Of a stretch of 26,600 bases of DNA, positions 1-8,700 are shown one piece after another. The position numbers were made by a program, and so were the translations under genes. Below the pieces are notes generated by a model. It made no database searches, was not told the origin of the DNA, and saw nothing but the letters and a program-made list of their open reading frames with translations. Position 1 is the first letter of the stretch; the number at the start of each line of letters is the position of its first letter. The DNA is from JAVBKB01 sp031554275. GTDB taxonomy: Bacteria; Bacillota; Bacilli; JARBTR01. The stretch spans positions 1 to 26,600 of the forward strand of contig JAVBKB010000173.1 in the NCBI GenBank assembly GCA_031554275.1, read 5' to 3'.

Positions 1-714
1 TGTATTACCTTAATAATAGTTGAGGTAATCACTAAAAAGTTTCTACTTTTACCACATGCAATTACTTTGCCAATCGTAATCTTTATTTGTCAAAGCTTTG
101 AAGGTCAAATGAATCACGGCGCGATATCAAAAATAAGAAACGCTAGTTTAGATGATTTAATATATTACTTGGCGCAGGCGATTATTTATTTGCCAGGAGA
201 TAGAAAATGGATATATGAAATTGTACAACAAAGAATGATAGCTGGAGAGATTCCAGAGAAATATCAATACATGGCCATTGAGTCCGTTAAACATATGTAC
301 ATGGAGAAATGTCTTGATAACGATGCAGTGTCAATAGATAGGTCAGTATACAACGGATTATTGGATCAATTTAACAAACTAAGTATTTGGGGTATGGGTG
401 ATCCAAGAGAAGCGGAGAAATTTGATCTTTTGAAAGTGGTGACTTGTCATGCCATTATTACTAAAAATGAAGAACAATTAGCAGATATCCAAAGCTGTTA
501 TGTAGCAATGTACGATAATTGGAATTCATTTAGGCCAAATCAACTATATCAGTGGTATTCTCATTTAGCTCAAAATAAAACAATTCGAAAAGTAAATTGG
601 GTTTTTAAACCCGAAGTAATTAGACGAAATTATGGATTCAATAAGCTAGATCGCTATTTGTATTTAGAGAAGCATATCATTAATGAAATGAGAAAAATAT
701 GTCCCGAAGTTTAA
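1..714 (+). CDS. Unrecognised protein, 5' end cut by window edge
   Basis: The reading frame is open from base 1 to the TAA at 712-714, so the gene probably begins outside the window. About 36 codons precede the first good internal ATG (109), and they encode a hydrophobic stretch (for example FLLLPHAITLPIVIFI). Alternative starts are TTG at 67, or ATG at 109 behind GAAGG at 100-104, although that spacing is short. The rest is a soluble, helical-looking chain rich in Trp and Tyr, with no motif I recognise. No terminator follows before the next gene 58 bases on. I cannot assign a function. The long stop-free run to the edge supports real coding in this frame. Confidence 0.6.
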   Translation, partial: CITLIIVEVITKKFLLLPHAITLPIVIFICQSFEGQMNHGAISKIRNASLDDLIYYLAQAIIYLPGDRKWIYEIVQQRMIAGEIPEKYQYMAIESVKHMYMEKCLDNDAVSIDRSVYNGLLDQFNKLSIWGMGDPREAEKFDLLKVVTCHAIITKNEEQLADIQSCYVAMYDNWNSFRPNQLYQWYSHLAQNKTIRKVNWVFKPEVIRRNYGFNKLDRYLYLEKHIINEMRKICPEV

Positions 715-772
715 CCGCTAAAGGAAAAATTGATTATTGATTAGGAGAAAAATTTTATAAGTAGGTGCGTAC

Positions 773-991
773 ATGAAAAAAACCGATTGGGTTGGTCTAA
801 CAATTTTTCCACTGGGAATCTTGCTGTTTGTGCTTGCTATTTTTGGTGTATTGGATGTAACAAATGGGATGGGCTGGTTTTTGACTACATTAGGGGTTCT
901 GTTCATTATTGCAGGGATACTGATCTCATCAAAACTTAGAGTTTTCTTCTGGAGCTTTATAGAAATTATTTTTTTGGGTCCATGGACTTAA
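773..991 (+). CDS. Small two-helix membrane protein
   Basis: A 72-residue protein with ATG start and AGGTG about 7 bases upstream. Residues 8-28 and 33-52 are hydrophobic helices joined by a short turn (DVTNGMGW). A third hydrophobic patch with aromatic residues ends the chain (FFWSFIEIIFLGPW). The N-terminus is basic (MKKTD). I do not recognise the family. It sits 58 bases after an unknown gene and before a stretch of gene debris, so it belongs to an accessory region. Its composition and ribosome site support a real gene, but no function can be inferred. Confidence 0.55.
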   Translation: MKKTDWVGLTIFPLGILLFVLAIFGVLDVTNGMGWFLTTLGVLFIIAGILISSKLRVFFWSFIEIIFLGPWT

Positions 992-996
992 TTTAA

Positions 997-1257
997 ATGA
1001 ATACTAGATGTCATTCGCAGTATGAAGTTTACTAGCTCGAAATCAAAACTGTGATTTCTCCCGAAAAGTTTTCTGAATTGTATTCAGAAAAGCTAGGAAA
1101 GGAAGTAGAGTTTAGATGAGGAAAGGTGAGCTTAATTATCACCTTATTCACTGGTCTGTTATAAAGCGTTTTTCTTCAAATCCTGTATACAAATAATGTG
1201 CTTTCCTTTCTTGCATTTGCTTTGTTTTTTTTCAATAACATAATGGATTGGGCTTAA
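997..1257 (+). pseudogene. Possible decayed gene with three in-frame stops
   Basis: One reading frame beginning at ATG 997 reads as plausible protein but is broken by TAG at 1033, TGA at 1117 and TAA at 1162, and ends at TAA 1255. Between the stops it encodes a charged segment (ISPEKFSELYSEKLGKEVEF) and then hydrophobic segments (SLIITLFTGLL and VLSFLAFALFFFNN) that look like membrane helices. All pieces lie in the same frame, which suggests nonsense decay rather than chance. The pieces are short, no family was recognised and no ribosome site was seen, so this is tentative. The rest of the gap to 1421 contains only a duplicated 11-mer. Confidence 0.3.
1069..1091. repeat. Perfect 10-bp inverted repeat
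   Basis: TTTTCTGAAT at 1069-1078 and its exact complement ATTCAGAAAA at 1082-1091 are separated by three bases (TGT). No U-tract follows, so it is not a standard terminator. It lies inside the decayed frame described for 997-1257. It may be an operator or a chance dyad. Confidence 0.4.
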
Positions 1258-1328
1258 AAGTCCTGATTCTTAGCACCTTTCGCAACTGAAACTTCCAACT
1301 AGCTGTCATAATTTGCAGAAGCGACCAC

Positions 1329-1396
1329 TGGGTATAGGTGCTGTAGAAATTGTAATAAGAAGCGAACTTTTGTAGGCAAAAATATTGGGTATAGGT
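1329..1396 (+). repeat. 11-bp direct repeat TGGGTATAGGT
   Basis: TGGGTATAGGT occurs at 1329-1339 and again at 1386-1396, 57 bases apart, just upstream of the small ORF at 1422. The function is unknown. It could be a paired binding site or leftover duplication. Confidence 0.35.
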
Positions 1397-1421
1397 TAAA
1401 CGAAAACTATTAAGATAGGAA

Positions 1422-1784
1422 GTGGTATCTGACTATGCAACTTTTATTTTTTGTATTATTTTTTTGTTTCTAAGATTATTTACTAATATTGATTCTTTTT
1501 TTCTAACGATCGTTATGGCAATAATTGTTGGTTGTTATAAAGGGGTAAAATCTAAAGAATATGGTGATATTTTTAATCTATCAAATATTAAGAATACTTT
1601 AGGTAATAAGGCACATAAGATTGAACGTTTAAGCTCGTTTTTACTTTCTTATGTTGTCTTCTCAGATGATTTCTTTGATACAAGTAATTTGGGATTGTTT
1701 TTTTAAAATAAACTACTTTGGATTTTAGGGAGTATGCTAGCTTTTCGGTATCTAATTTATGGGATTATAAAGAATGAAAACTAA
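1422..1784 (+). pseudogene. Small membrane protein split by in-frame TAA
   Basis: The first part (94 codons, GTG at 1422 to TAA at 1704-1706) encodes an N-terminal hydrophobic helix pair (FIFCIIFLFLRLF and FFLTIVMAIIVGCY) and a polar middle. After the TAA the same frame stays open for 25 more codons to TAA 1782-1784 and encodes another helix-like run (LLWILGSMLAFRYLIYGII). This suggests one roughly 120-residue membrane protein interrupted by a nonsense codon. The GTG start is weak, because a stop codon lies two codons upstream and AGGA is too close. The 94-residue product may still be made. The family is unrecognised. Confidence 0.4.
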
Positions 1785-1844
1785 TTAAAAATACAAGAAG
1801 AATAGTTACAAAAGCAAAAGATATATTTGGAAAGGGGTGTAGAC

Positions 1845-2048
1845 TTGAAAGCAGATTCGAAAAAAAATCCAAAATTTATAATTAATTTCGTAATTGCGTT
1901 GACTTACTTCGTTGCCACAGTATTTATTATTGTGCTTTATGCTATAAATGGTGATCTTTCTGAGGTGTATTATGCTTTCATTCCTTTGGCTATTACCGCA
2001 ATTGCTTGTGTTGTAATGAATAAGACTGGTGAAAATGAAAAGGACTAA
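1845..2048 (+). CDS. Small two-helix membrane protein
   Basis: TTG at 1845 is preferred because AAAGGGGTG lies 5-8 bases upstream. An in-frame TTG at 1827 would place that ribosome site inside the gene. The product is 67 residues: a basic polar N-terminus (KADSKKNPK), then two hydrophobic helices (about residues 11-32 and 41-57) separated by a short acidic loop (NGDLSE), and a polar tail (NKTGENEKD). The family is unrecognised. It resembles the neighbouring small ORFs in size, topology and TTG start, so the cluster may share a role such as a membrane accessory or immunity peptide. That is a guess. Confidence 0.5.
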   Translation: MKADSKKNPKFIINFVIALTYFVATVFIIVLYAINGDLSEVYYAFIPLAITAIACVVMNKTGENEKD

Positions 2049-2116
2049 TCACGGATTGCATCAAATCGATAGCTCGTTCTTACTCGATTCGAACGTGGTA
2101 AAAGGTGGAGTTAATT

Positions 2117-2311
2117 TTGAAATCTAGCGAGGCTTTAATAATTGGTGTTTTTGCTATGTGCACTAGTTTGTTACTTGATTTGTTGGGTATTCAAGATTTT
2201 TTCGAAAGTAAATTTGTTTATGCTTTGATATTTGGTCTGATAATGGGAATTACTGCTTTTTTCATAAAGAAAATGAGTATCAGATTTAAAAAAAGTGATT
2301 CAATAGAATAG
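2117..2311 (+). CDS. Small two-helix membrane protein
   Basis: TTG at 2117 is chosen because AAGGTGGAG ends six bases upstream. GTG at 2105 would overlap that ribosome site. The 64-residue product has two hydrophobic helices (about residues 6-25 and 35-52) and a strongly basic C-terminal segment (KKMSIRFKKSD), which predicts a cytoplasmic tail. The family is unrecognised. It lies 68 bases after a similar small ORF, with no terminator between them, so the two are probably cotranscribed. Nothing in the sequence shows its role. Confidence 0.5.
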   Translation: MKSSEALIIGVFAMCTSLLLDLLGIQDFFESKFVYALIFGLIMGITAFFIKKMSIRFKKSDSIE

Positions 2312-2427
2312 AATCAAAGTCTCAGATAAAGATTTCTACTACACATGCATCTCAATCTAGAGATTGATGGAACTAAAAATCTGTTTGTAGTTAAGATACC
2401 GCAAAGTGCATTTTGCGTGCCTAAATG

Positions 2428-2474
2428 AAAAACGGCTGGGCATTCACAGATTTTCATCTGTAATTGCCACAGTC
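2428..2474 (-). terminator. Rho-independent terminator after nitroreductase
   Basis: Read on the minus strand, a long stem with CTG(T)GGCA and ATTACAGAT on the left arm, a GAAA loop, then ATCTGTGAAT and GCCCAG on the right arm is followed by CCGTTTTTC. It lies directly downstream of the nitroreductase stop codon. Confidence 0.75.
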
Positions 2475-2483
2475 GCTAGCTGA

Positions 2484-2994
2484 TCAGAATTTTTCAAAGA
2501 ATGTTGTTGCTGTAAGCTCAAGGCGATCCTTGGGTTTCGGTTTCGCATCGTCACTTGCATAACCAATCACAAGAATATTGATAATCTCGAACTGCTCAGG
2601 AATTGCAAATTCTTTTCGAATGATTGCTGGATCAAACCAAGTAAGCCAACAAGTACCTAATCCTAAATTGGTTGCTTGTAGCATCATATGATCTGTAACA
2701 ATTGTGGCATCAATTTGTGTTGTAATGAGTCCGTCCTGTGGTCTTTTCCAAGCTATGCCTGTTTCTGCACAAACGATGATAGCTAGCGGTGCATCATGTG
2801 ACCTTGTGCCTAATGAGAGCTTACGCAAGCCATCCTTCGCTCTCGATAATTAACAAGCGCTGAGGCTGACGATTGGCAGCAGTTGGTGCAATTCGGGCAG
2901 CTTCAATAATTTGATCGAGTTTATCTTTCTCAACTCGGTCTTTTTTGTAGCTTCGAACGGAGTATCTGTCTTGAATAATCTTGTTGAAATCCAT
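2484..2994 (-). pseudogene. Nitroreductase-family flavoprotein, frameshifted
   Basis: The two minus-strand frames together encode a complete small NAD(P)H-dependent FMN nitroreductase (about 170 residues). The N-terminal part has the FMN-binding RYSVRSY segment and the typical APTAANRQPQ motif. It ends at a stop near 2821, shortly after IIESE. The C-terminal part resumes in another frame (DGLRKLS, DAPLAIIVCAE, GLGTCWLTWF, VIGYASDDAKPKP). Dropping one G from the GG near 2836-2838 restores ESEDGLRKL, as the family expects. The ATG at 2994 is preferred, because AGGAG lies nine bases upstream. The gene has an intact promoter and terminator, so the lesion is either recent or a sequencing error. 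Only the family can be assigned, not a substrate. Confidence 0.8.
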
Positions 2995-3024
2995 GGTTTC
3001 CATCTCCTAGCAAGTTATAAGACT

Positions 3025-3053
3025 ATTATAAAATGTAGTGCGTTTAATAGCAA
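3025..3053 (-). promoter_or_regulatory. Sigma-A promoter of nitroreductase gene
   Basis: On the minus strand TTGCTA (3053-3048) is separated by 17 bases from a perfect TATAAT (3030-3025). The -10 box lies about 30 bases upstream of the nitroreductase start. Confidence 0.65.
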
Positions 3054-3335
3054 TAATACTCAAAAAAGTGCTATAGTATCAAAAAAGAACATATCAATAT
3101 TGTTGGCTTGACAGGCAAAATCAACTGATAATTGTGCGTTGAAATTAGCAATAGAATTAATAGTTGGTAAATGAAATCTAATAATTCGCAGGCACTTTTC
3201 TCATGGGAACATGCGGTCTAGCATGTACTGTTTCCAGAATTGTTGTGCTATTGCTTAGGTAATTAGCGCTACGAGAAGCAAAATGTAGCGGATGTTAAGT
3301 AGTAATTTTAGATAACGAAAGGTACGAGGTGCATA
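3054..3335. other. Intergenic region ahead of the hydrolase gene
   Basis: This is the upstream part of a gap of about 340 bases between divergent genes. No coding is evident. It contains a TTGACA near 3107 without a convincing -10 box. It also contains a hairpin with arms ACATGC (3209-3214) and GCATGT (3221-3226), loop GGTCTA. I see no terminator or known riboswitch. Confidence 0.35.
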
Positions 3336-4205
3336 ATGAAAAAGGTTTACATCATATCGACCCTAGTCGCATTGCTTGGGTTATCTTTTCTTGGATATAA
3401 GTTGGAACTGTTTGGTTCAACAATGAAATATGTATCTCAGAACAAGAACGGTGTGCATATTGAGGAAAAAATGATAAACGTGGATGGTCAAACGATTTAT
3501 TTTAAAAGAATTGGTGATAAGGATAAGCCGCCATTACTGATGTTGCATGGATACGGTGGTTCTTCGGATGGGTTTAGTGCTGTATTTCTTGGGCTATCGG
3601 AAAGATTTTCGATCATTGCAGTCGATATGGTTAGCTTTGGGAGGTCATCGAAACCAGCAGAGCGCTTATCATCACAAGATCAGGCGAGTATGTATAACAA
3701 AATCATGGAGAAATTAGGTTACGATCAGTTCTCCGTATTGGGTCATTCAATGGGTGGTCGAACCGCGCTATTTATGAGCTACCTCTATCCAGAGCGGATT
3801 TCAAATTTGATCTTGGTTGATTCGGGTGGTGTTGAGAGTTTGACCCTTGAAGCGGGTGGGTTACCCCCGCAAGTGAATGATTCCTTGGATGATACTTCTG
3901 AGGTAATGGATTTCGACGAAAGTGCAGTGATCAATCCTAAAGCATCGGAAACCAATGATAGTGGTCAGAACAGAAGCCGCCAAGCCGTTATACCTATTCC
4001 TGTTACTGCAATCAAAGCAAATGTATTGATCATATGGGGACGAGATGACGGAGCTTTCCCTTGGCAAAACGGAGAGAAAATGAACGAGATGATTCCAAAC
4101 AGTGAGTTTCATGTTATCGAAAACGGCGTTCATGCTCCATTTCGAGAGCATGCCGAGGAATTTAACGGCTATATCAATAATTTCATGGAAACACATTTGA
4201 ATTAG
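3336..4205 (+). CDS. Membrane-anchored alpha/beta hydrolase
   Basis: A 289-residue alpha/beta-fold hydrolase. ATG follows GAGGTG at a good distance. Residues 4-21 form a signal anchor, which suggests the enzyme faces outside the membrane. Family landmarks are the oxyanion segment LHGYGG (70-75), the nucleophile elbow GHSMGG with Ser138, an acidic residue after the sixth strand in WGRDDG (Asp237 or Asp238), and His266 in NGVHAPF. The lid region (about 167-220) is short, acidic and low in hydrophobic residues, unlike typical lipases. The family covers esterases, lipases, peptidases and C-C hydrolases, and the substrate cannot be told from this sequence. It is followed 31 bases later by an anchored zincin-like protein, probably on the same transcript. 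Confidence 0.85.
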   Translation: MKKVYIISTLVALLGLSFLGYKLELFGSTMKYVSQNKNGVHIEEKMINVDGQTIYFKRIGDKDKPPLLMLHGYGGSSDGFSAVFLGLSERFSIIAVDMVSFGRSSKPAERLSSQDQASMYNKIMEKLGYDQFSVLGHSMGGRTALFMSYLYPERISNLILVDSGGVESLTLEAGGLPPQVNDSLDDTSEVMDFDESAVINPKASETNDSGQNRSRQAVIPIPVTAIKANVLIIWGRDDGAFPWQNGEKMNEMIPNSEFHVIENGVHAPFREHAEEFNGYINNFMETHLN

Positions 4206-4245
4206 TGCTTTGCTGAATTGGAATCTTTAGAGGTAGGTGGTTCAT

Positions 4246-5649
4246 ATGCAATGTGCTTGCTGCGGAGCAGAGACGGAGAACGAAGAATATGATTTTTGCC
4301 CATTTTGCAACGCTCAACTATTTCAAGCGACCCCAGAAACACCAGAGCCAAAACTCAAGATTCATTGGTGGAAATGGATTCTTGGATTTATTGCCCTCTG
4401 CTGTGTCTACATCCTTTTTCAAATTGGACGAGATTACTATGATGAGTATATTTATCAGCAATCAATTGATGAGCTTCATACAAGTAAGATGACAATGTAT
4501 AATGAACCACTGGAATCACTACAAGGTAGAAGTAATATCGACATTCAGCAATTCAATGAAGGGCTGCCGCTTACAGATGCTGAAACTCGTTACGCAGCGG
4601 ATCGTACAAATGGAGAGCTTTGTGTATGGTTCAATGTTCAAGCAGCATCATTGAATCAAAGGGATATGCAACAAGCACTATTCTACGATGCAGCAGCAAA
4701 TTTTATCGTTGATCCTGCCCTCAATGAAATTGATTTTGTTTTTAATGATCAGAAAATAGAAATATCAAAAGGAAAAATGTTAAATAAGATTAGGCTGAGC
4801 ACTTTTCAAGGATTGACCCAAAGGGATTTTGAAAAATATGTTTTAGTGAAGCTACTTAATGATGACTTTCTTTCGGGCTACCTCAAGATGGATCAAAGTG
4901 GCTTAGATGATATCGCCAATTTAGAGTCGCGTGCAGAAGCAATAATGTTTCTAAGAGAGAAGTTACAAGTTGGATCTGTTGAAATTTCACAGTTGAGAGT
5001 GAGCTCACTAATACCTGTTCTGGTTGAAATGAAGAAAATATACGATCGATATCCGATTCTTTACGGCGAGGTCCAATATTTTGGGCAAGAAAATGAGAAA
5101 GAAGTCACGATGTCAACAACCTGCTATTCAATAGGCGGTGCAGCTAGTGTTCGTTGTGAAATTCAGACTTTTTCAAAAGATATTACGACGCTAAGAAACG
5201 ATCACGAGCTATCAAATAGACAAGCAATGCGTAAAGCTTTTTCAAGCAATAAATGGGAGGATTGTGGTGTTCACGAATTGGGGCATGTGCTTTTGGGGGT
5301 AGCGGTTCGAAACCAGTATGCTGATTTAGATCTGGCCAAGAAGGATTACTTTGAGAATACTTCTGCAACAGCACTTGTCGAGAGGGCCTATGAGAAAGCG
5401 AAACCAAAGCTTGCACAAGGAACCAGTATGAACGAAGCCATTCGGGATATCTCAGTTTATGCATTCTATGGAAAGTATCAAAAAGAACATTTGTATGATA
5501 ATGAAGCCCCTGTTACTGTAAATGAAGCGGCTGGCTTGTATCATGAAACAATCGCAGAGGCCTTTGCGGACGTGATGACGAATGGAAAACAGGCAAATCA
5601 GATGAGCATATGCATTGTTGATGAGCTCAATCTATTGCTGCCAAAGTGA
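4246..5649 (+). CDS. Anchored zinc-ribbon protein with HELGH zincin domain
   Basis: ATG at 4246 is preferred over GTG at 4237, because AGGTAGGTGG precedes it correctly. This gives 467 residues. The N-terminus is a small zinc ribbon (Cys3/Cys6 and Cys18/Cys21). A transmembrane helix follows at about 44-60 and then a large domain. Near the C-terminus is HELGH (343-347), the HExxH signature of zinc metallopeptidases. It is followed by ISVYA and then by HETIAEAFAD, whose Glu438 region could give the third zinc ligand. The HExxH, ISxYA, EAFAD order resembles zincin-like domains found in some phage-associated proteins, but I did not recognise a named family. With the ribbon inside, the peptidase domain would be outside. 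Target unknown. Confidence 0.75.
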   Translation: MQCACCGAETENEEYDFCPFCNAQLFQATPETPEPKLKIHWWKWILGFIALCCVYILFQIGRDYYDEYIYQQSIDELHTSKMTMYNEPLESLQGRSNIDIQQFNEGLPLTDAETRYAADRTNGELCVWFNVQAASLNQRDMQQALFYDAAANFIVDPALNEIDFVFNDQKIEISKGKMLNKIRLSTFQGLTQRDFEKYVLVKLLNDDFLSGYLKMDQSGLDDIANLESRAEAIMFLREKLQVGSVEISQLRVSSLIPVLVEMKKIYDRYPILYGEVQYFGQENEKEVTMSTTCYSIGGAASVRCEIQTFSKDITTLRNDHELSNRQAMRKAFSSNKWEDCGVHELGHVLLGVAVRNQYADLDLAKKDYFENTSATALVERAYEKAKPKLAQGTSMNEAIRDISVYAFYGKYQKEHLYDNEAPVTVNEAAGLYHETIAEAFADVMTNGKQANQMSICIVDELNLLLPK

Positions 5650-5672
5650 TCACAAAGCCAAAATCAGCGCTC

Positions 5673-5712
5673 AAAAAAACGTTATATTGCCATGGGGCAG
5701 TATAACGTTTTT
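5673..5712. terminator. Bidirectional terminator
   Basis: AACGTTATA and TATAACGTT form the outer stem and TGCC/GGCA the inner stem around loop ATGG. A run of seven A lies on the left and TTTTT on the right, so it works on both strands. It ends the zincin gene (plus) and the activase gene (minus), which converge here. Confidence 0.85.
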
Positions 5713-5719
5713 CAGGTTA

Positions 5720-8700
5720 TCACTTCAAAGCCGCTTCTTTCATGTTTTCCTCTGCTTGCGTCAGCATCAATTTAATTCGATTGAGCTGATTTACTTCAGA
5801 TGCACCAGCATCATAATCAACTGCTACAACATTTGACTGAGGGTAATGGCGCTTCAACTCCTGGATCACACCTTTACCAGTGATATGGTTTGGCAGGCAG
5901 CCGAAGGGTTGTAGACAAACAATGTTAGGTGCTCCACAGTGAATTAATTCAATCATTTCACCAGTTAGGAACCAGCCTTCACCAGTCTGGTTGCACAGTG
6001 AAACAATAGGTTCCGCAAGTGTTGCCAGTTCAGTGATTGATTTTGGTATATCAAACCGATTACTCTTTCGCAAAGCCTTTTTCAAAGGTGCACGATAATA
6101 ATTGATCATCTTAATCCCTAGATCAGCATAGAACTTTGCTTTGCGTGTTCCACCAAGATACTTCAGTCTTGTTGTATGGTCATAGAAGCCATACAAGATG
6201 AAGTCAGTTAAATCCGGCACAATAACCTCTGCACCTAAACCCTCCAATAGATTGACGATGTCATTATTGGCAGTAGGGTGGTACTTTACGAGAATTTCGC
6301 CTACGATCCCCACTCGCGGTTTCACAATATCAAGCAATTCAAGTTGCTCGAAATCTTCAACAATTCCTGCAATAATTTTTTTATAAGTGGAGCGATCACC
6401 AACACGAATGGCTTCTTTACACTTCGCATTCCACTTCTCATAAAGGGCATTAGCACTGCCAGCTACCGCTTCGTACGGGCGCGTACGGTACAGCACACGC
6501 ATGAATAAATCACCATATGTTAACGCTTGGAAACTCTTATTCAAGAGCGTTTTAGTAAAAGTGAAACCAGGGTTCTTCTCCAGGCCTTGTGCTGATAATG
6601 AAATAGCAGGCACATGACCAAATCCCGCACGCTCTAACGCTTTGCGGATGTAACTCATATAGTTTGAACCACGGCAGCCGCCACCAGTTTGGGTGATAAT
6701 TACAGAAACATTGTCAGTATCATACTCACCCGATTGCAGCGCCTTCAATATCTGCCCAACCACAATGAATGAGGGGAAGCAGGCATCATTATGAACATAT
6801 TTGAGTCCAGTATCAATCGCACTTCGATCCATATCAGGCATGACTGCGATCCGATATCCACTCTCGATAAACGCTTCCTTCAGAATATCCAAGTGAACAG
6901 GCGAAAGTTGTGGACAAAGAATCGTGTGCTCTTCTTTCATCTTCTCTGTAAAAATAACGCGTTCTTTCTGTTTTGTTGGTGCTTCCTTCATTTTCACATG
7001 ATGTGCTTTTCGCTCTTTCACAGCTGAGAACAGTGAACGAATGCGAATACGAGCAGCGCCCAGATTGTTAACTTCATCAATTTTGATACAAGTATATAGC
7101 TTACCTGTTTGATCAAGAATCTCACTTGCCTCATCGCTAGTGATAGAGTCTAAGCCACAACCAAACGAATTTAATTGCACATACTCTAGATTTTTCTGCG
7201 TGCGAACAAAGCTAGCTGCCTTATACAGACGTGAATGATATGCCCATTGATCAATTACCATTAGGGGTCGAATCACTTCACCAAGATGAGCAACACTGTC
7301 TTCAGATAGCACTGCCACATCATATCCAGTGATCAACTCTGGAATGCCATGATTAATCTCAGGATCAATGTGATAAGGACGACCTGCTAAGACTATTCCT
7401 GGGATATTATTTTCCTCAATGTAGGCAAGGGTTTCTTCACCCTTCGCTCGAATGTCTGCTTTGCACTTCTCATATTCAGTGAAAGCACTTTCAATAGCAG
7501 CTGTCACTTCAGCTTTAGGAATATTAAATGCTTTCATCTCTTGCACCAATCGTTTGATAAAAGCAGGACGATTTTCTAGACTGAAGAACGGATTCTTAAA
7601 CAAGACTTCTTTTTCACGGAGATCCTCAGTATTATTACGAATGTTTTCTGTATAAGAAGCGACAACTGGACAGTTGTAACAGTCATCTGCCTCAGGAATT
7701 TCCTTTTCCTCACTTGTGATACTCGGATACCATATAGTCTTGATGCCTTTATTAATCAAGTATTGCACATGCCCATGAGCAATCTTCGCTGGGTAGCAAA
7801 CAGATTCACTTGGAATAGATTCAATGCCTAAATCATAGATTCGGCGCGTTGACTTTGGAGACAGTTCAACTCGGAAACCAAGCTCCTTAAAGAAGGTTGC
7901 CCACAAAGGGTAGTTTTCATAGATGTTCAGTACCCGTGGGATACCAATCACACCTCGTTTTGCTTCTTCAAGCGAAAGAGGTTCATAATCGAAGATCCGA
8001 TTAAGCTTATACTCATAAAGATTTGGTACTTGTGTCTTCTTGACAACACCAGCACCACGTTCGCACCGATTACCCGAAACAAATTTACGACCACCCGAGA
8101 AGTGATTAATCGTGAGCAAGCAGTTATTATTACAAAGCTTGCATCTACCTAACTTATGTGTGATTTCTAAGCTATTTATCCCAGCCTGGTCAAGCAGTGT
8201 AGTTTGATAACCGTCTTCATATTGGTTTAAAGCAATAATTGCAGCACCAAAGGCACCCATAATCCCAGCAATATCTGGACGAACTACTTCGCGCTCGGAA
8301 ACCATTTCAAATGCTCGAAGCACAGAGTCATTGTAGAAAGTCCCACCTTGAACAACGACTTTGTTACCAATATCTTTTGGGTCAGTAAGCTTGATAACCT
8401 TTTGCAAAGCATTTTTGATAACTGAATACGAAAGTCCTGCTGAAATATCTGCAACAGCAGCGCCTTCTTTCTGCGCCTGCTTCACTCGCGAGTTCATAAA
8501 TACGGTACATCTTGATCCTAGATCAATTGGATTCTCTGAGAAAAGGGCAATTCTAGCAAAATCGACAACAGAATGGTTTAGACTTTTGGCAAAGGTTTCA
8601 ATGAAGGAACCGCATCCCGCTGAACAGGCCTCATTGAGCAAAATGGTATTGATAGCACCATCTTTAATACGCAGGCACTTCATGTCTTGCCCACCAATAT

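Noticed and set aside
2352..2367. Palindrome TCAATCTAGAGATTGA
   Set aside because: Only seven base pairs, no T run, and no promoter beside it. Could be chance in A/T-rich DNA.
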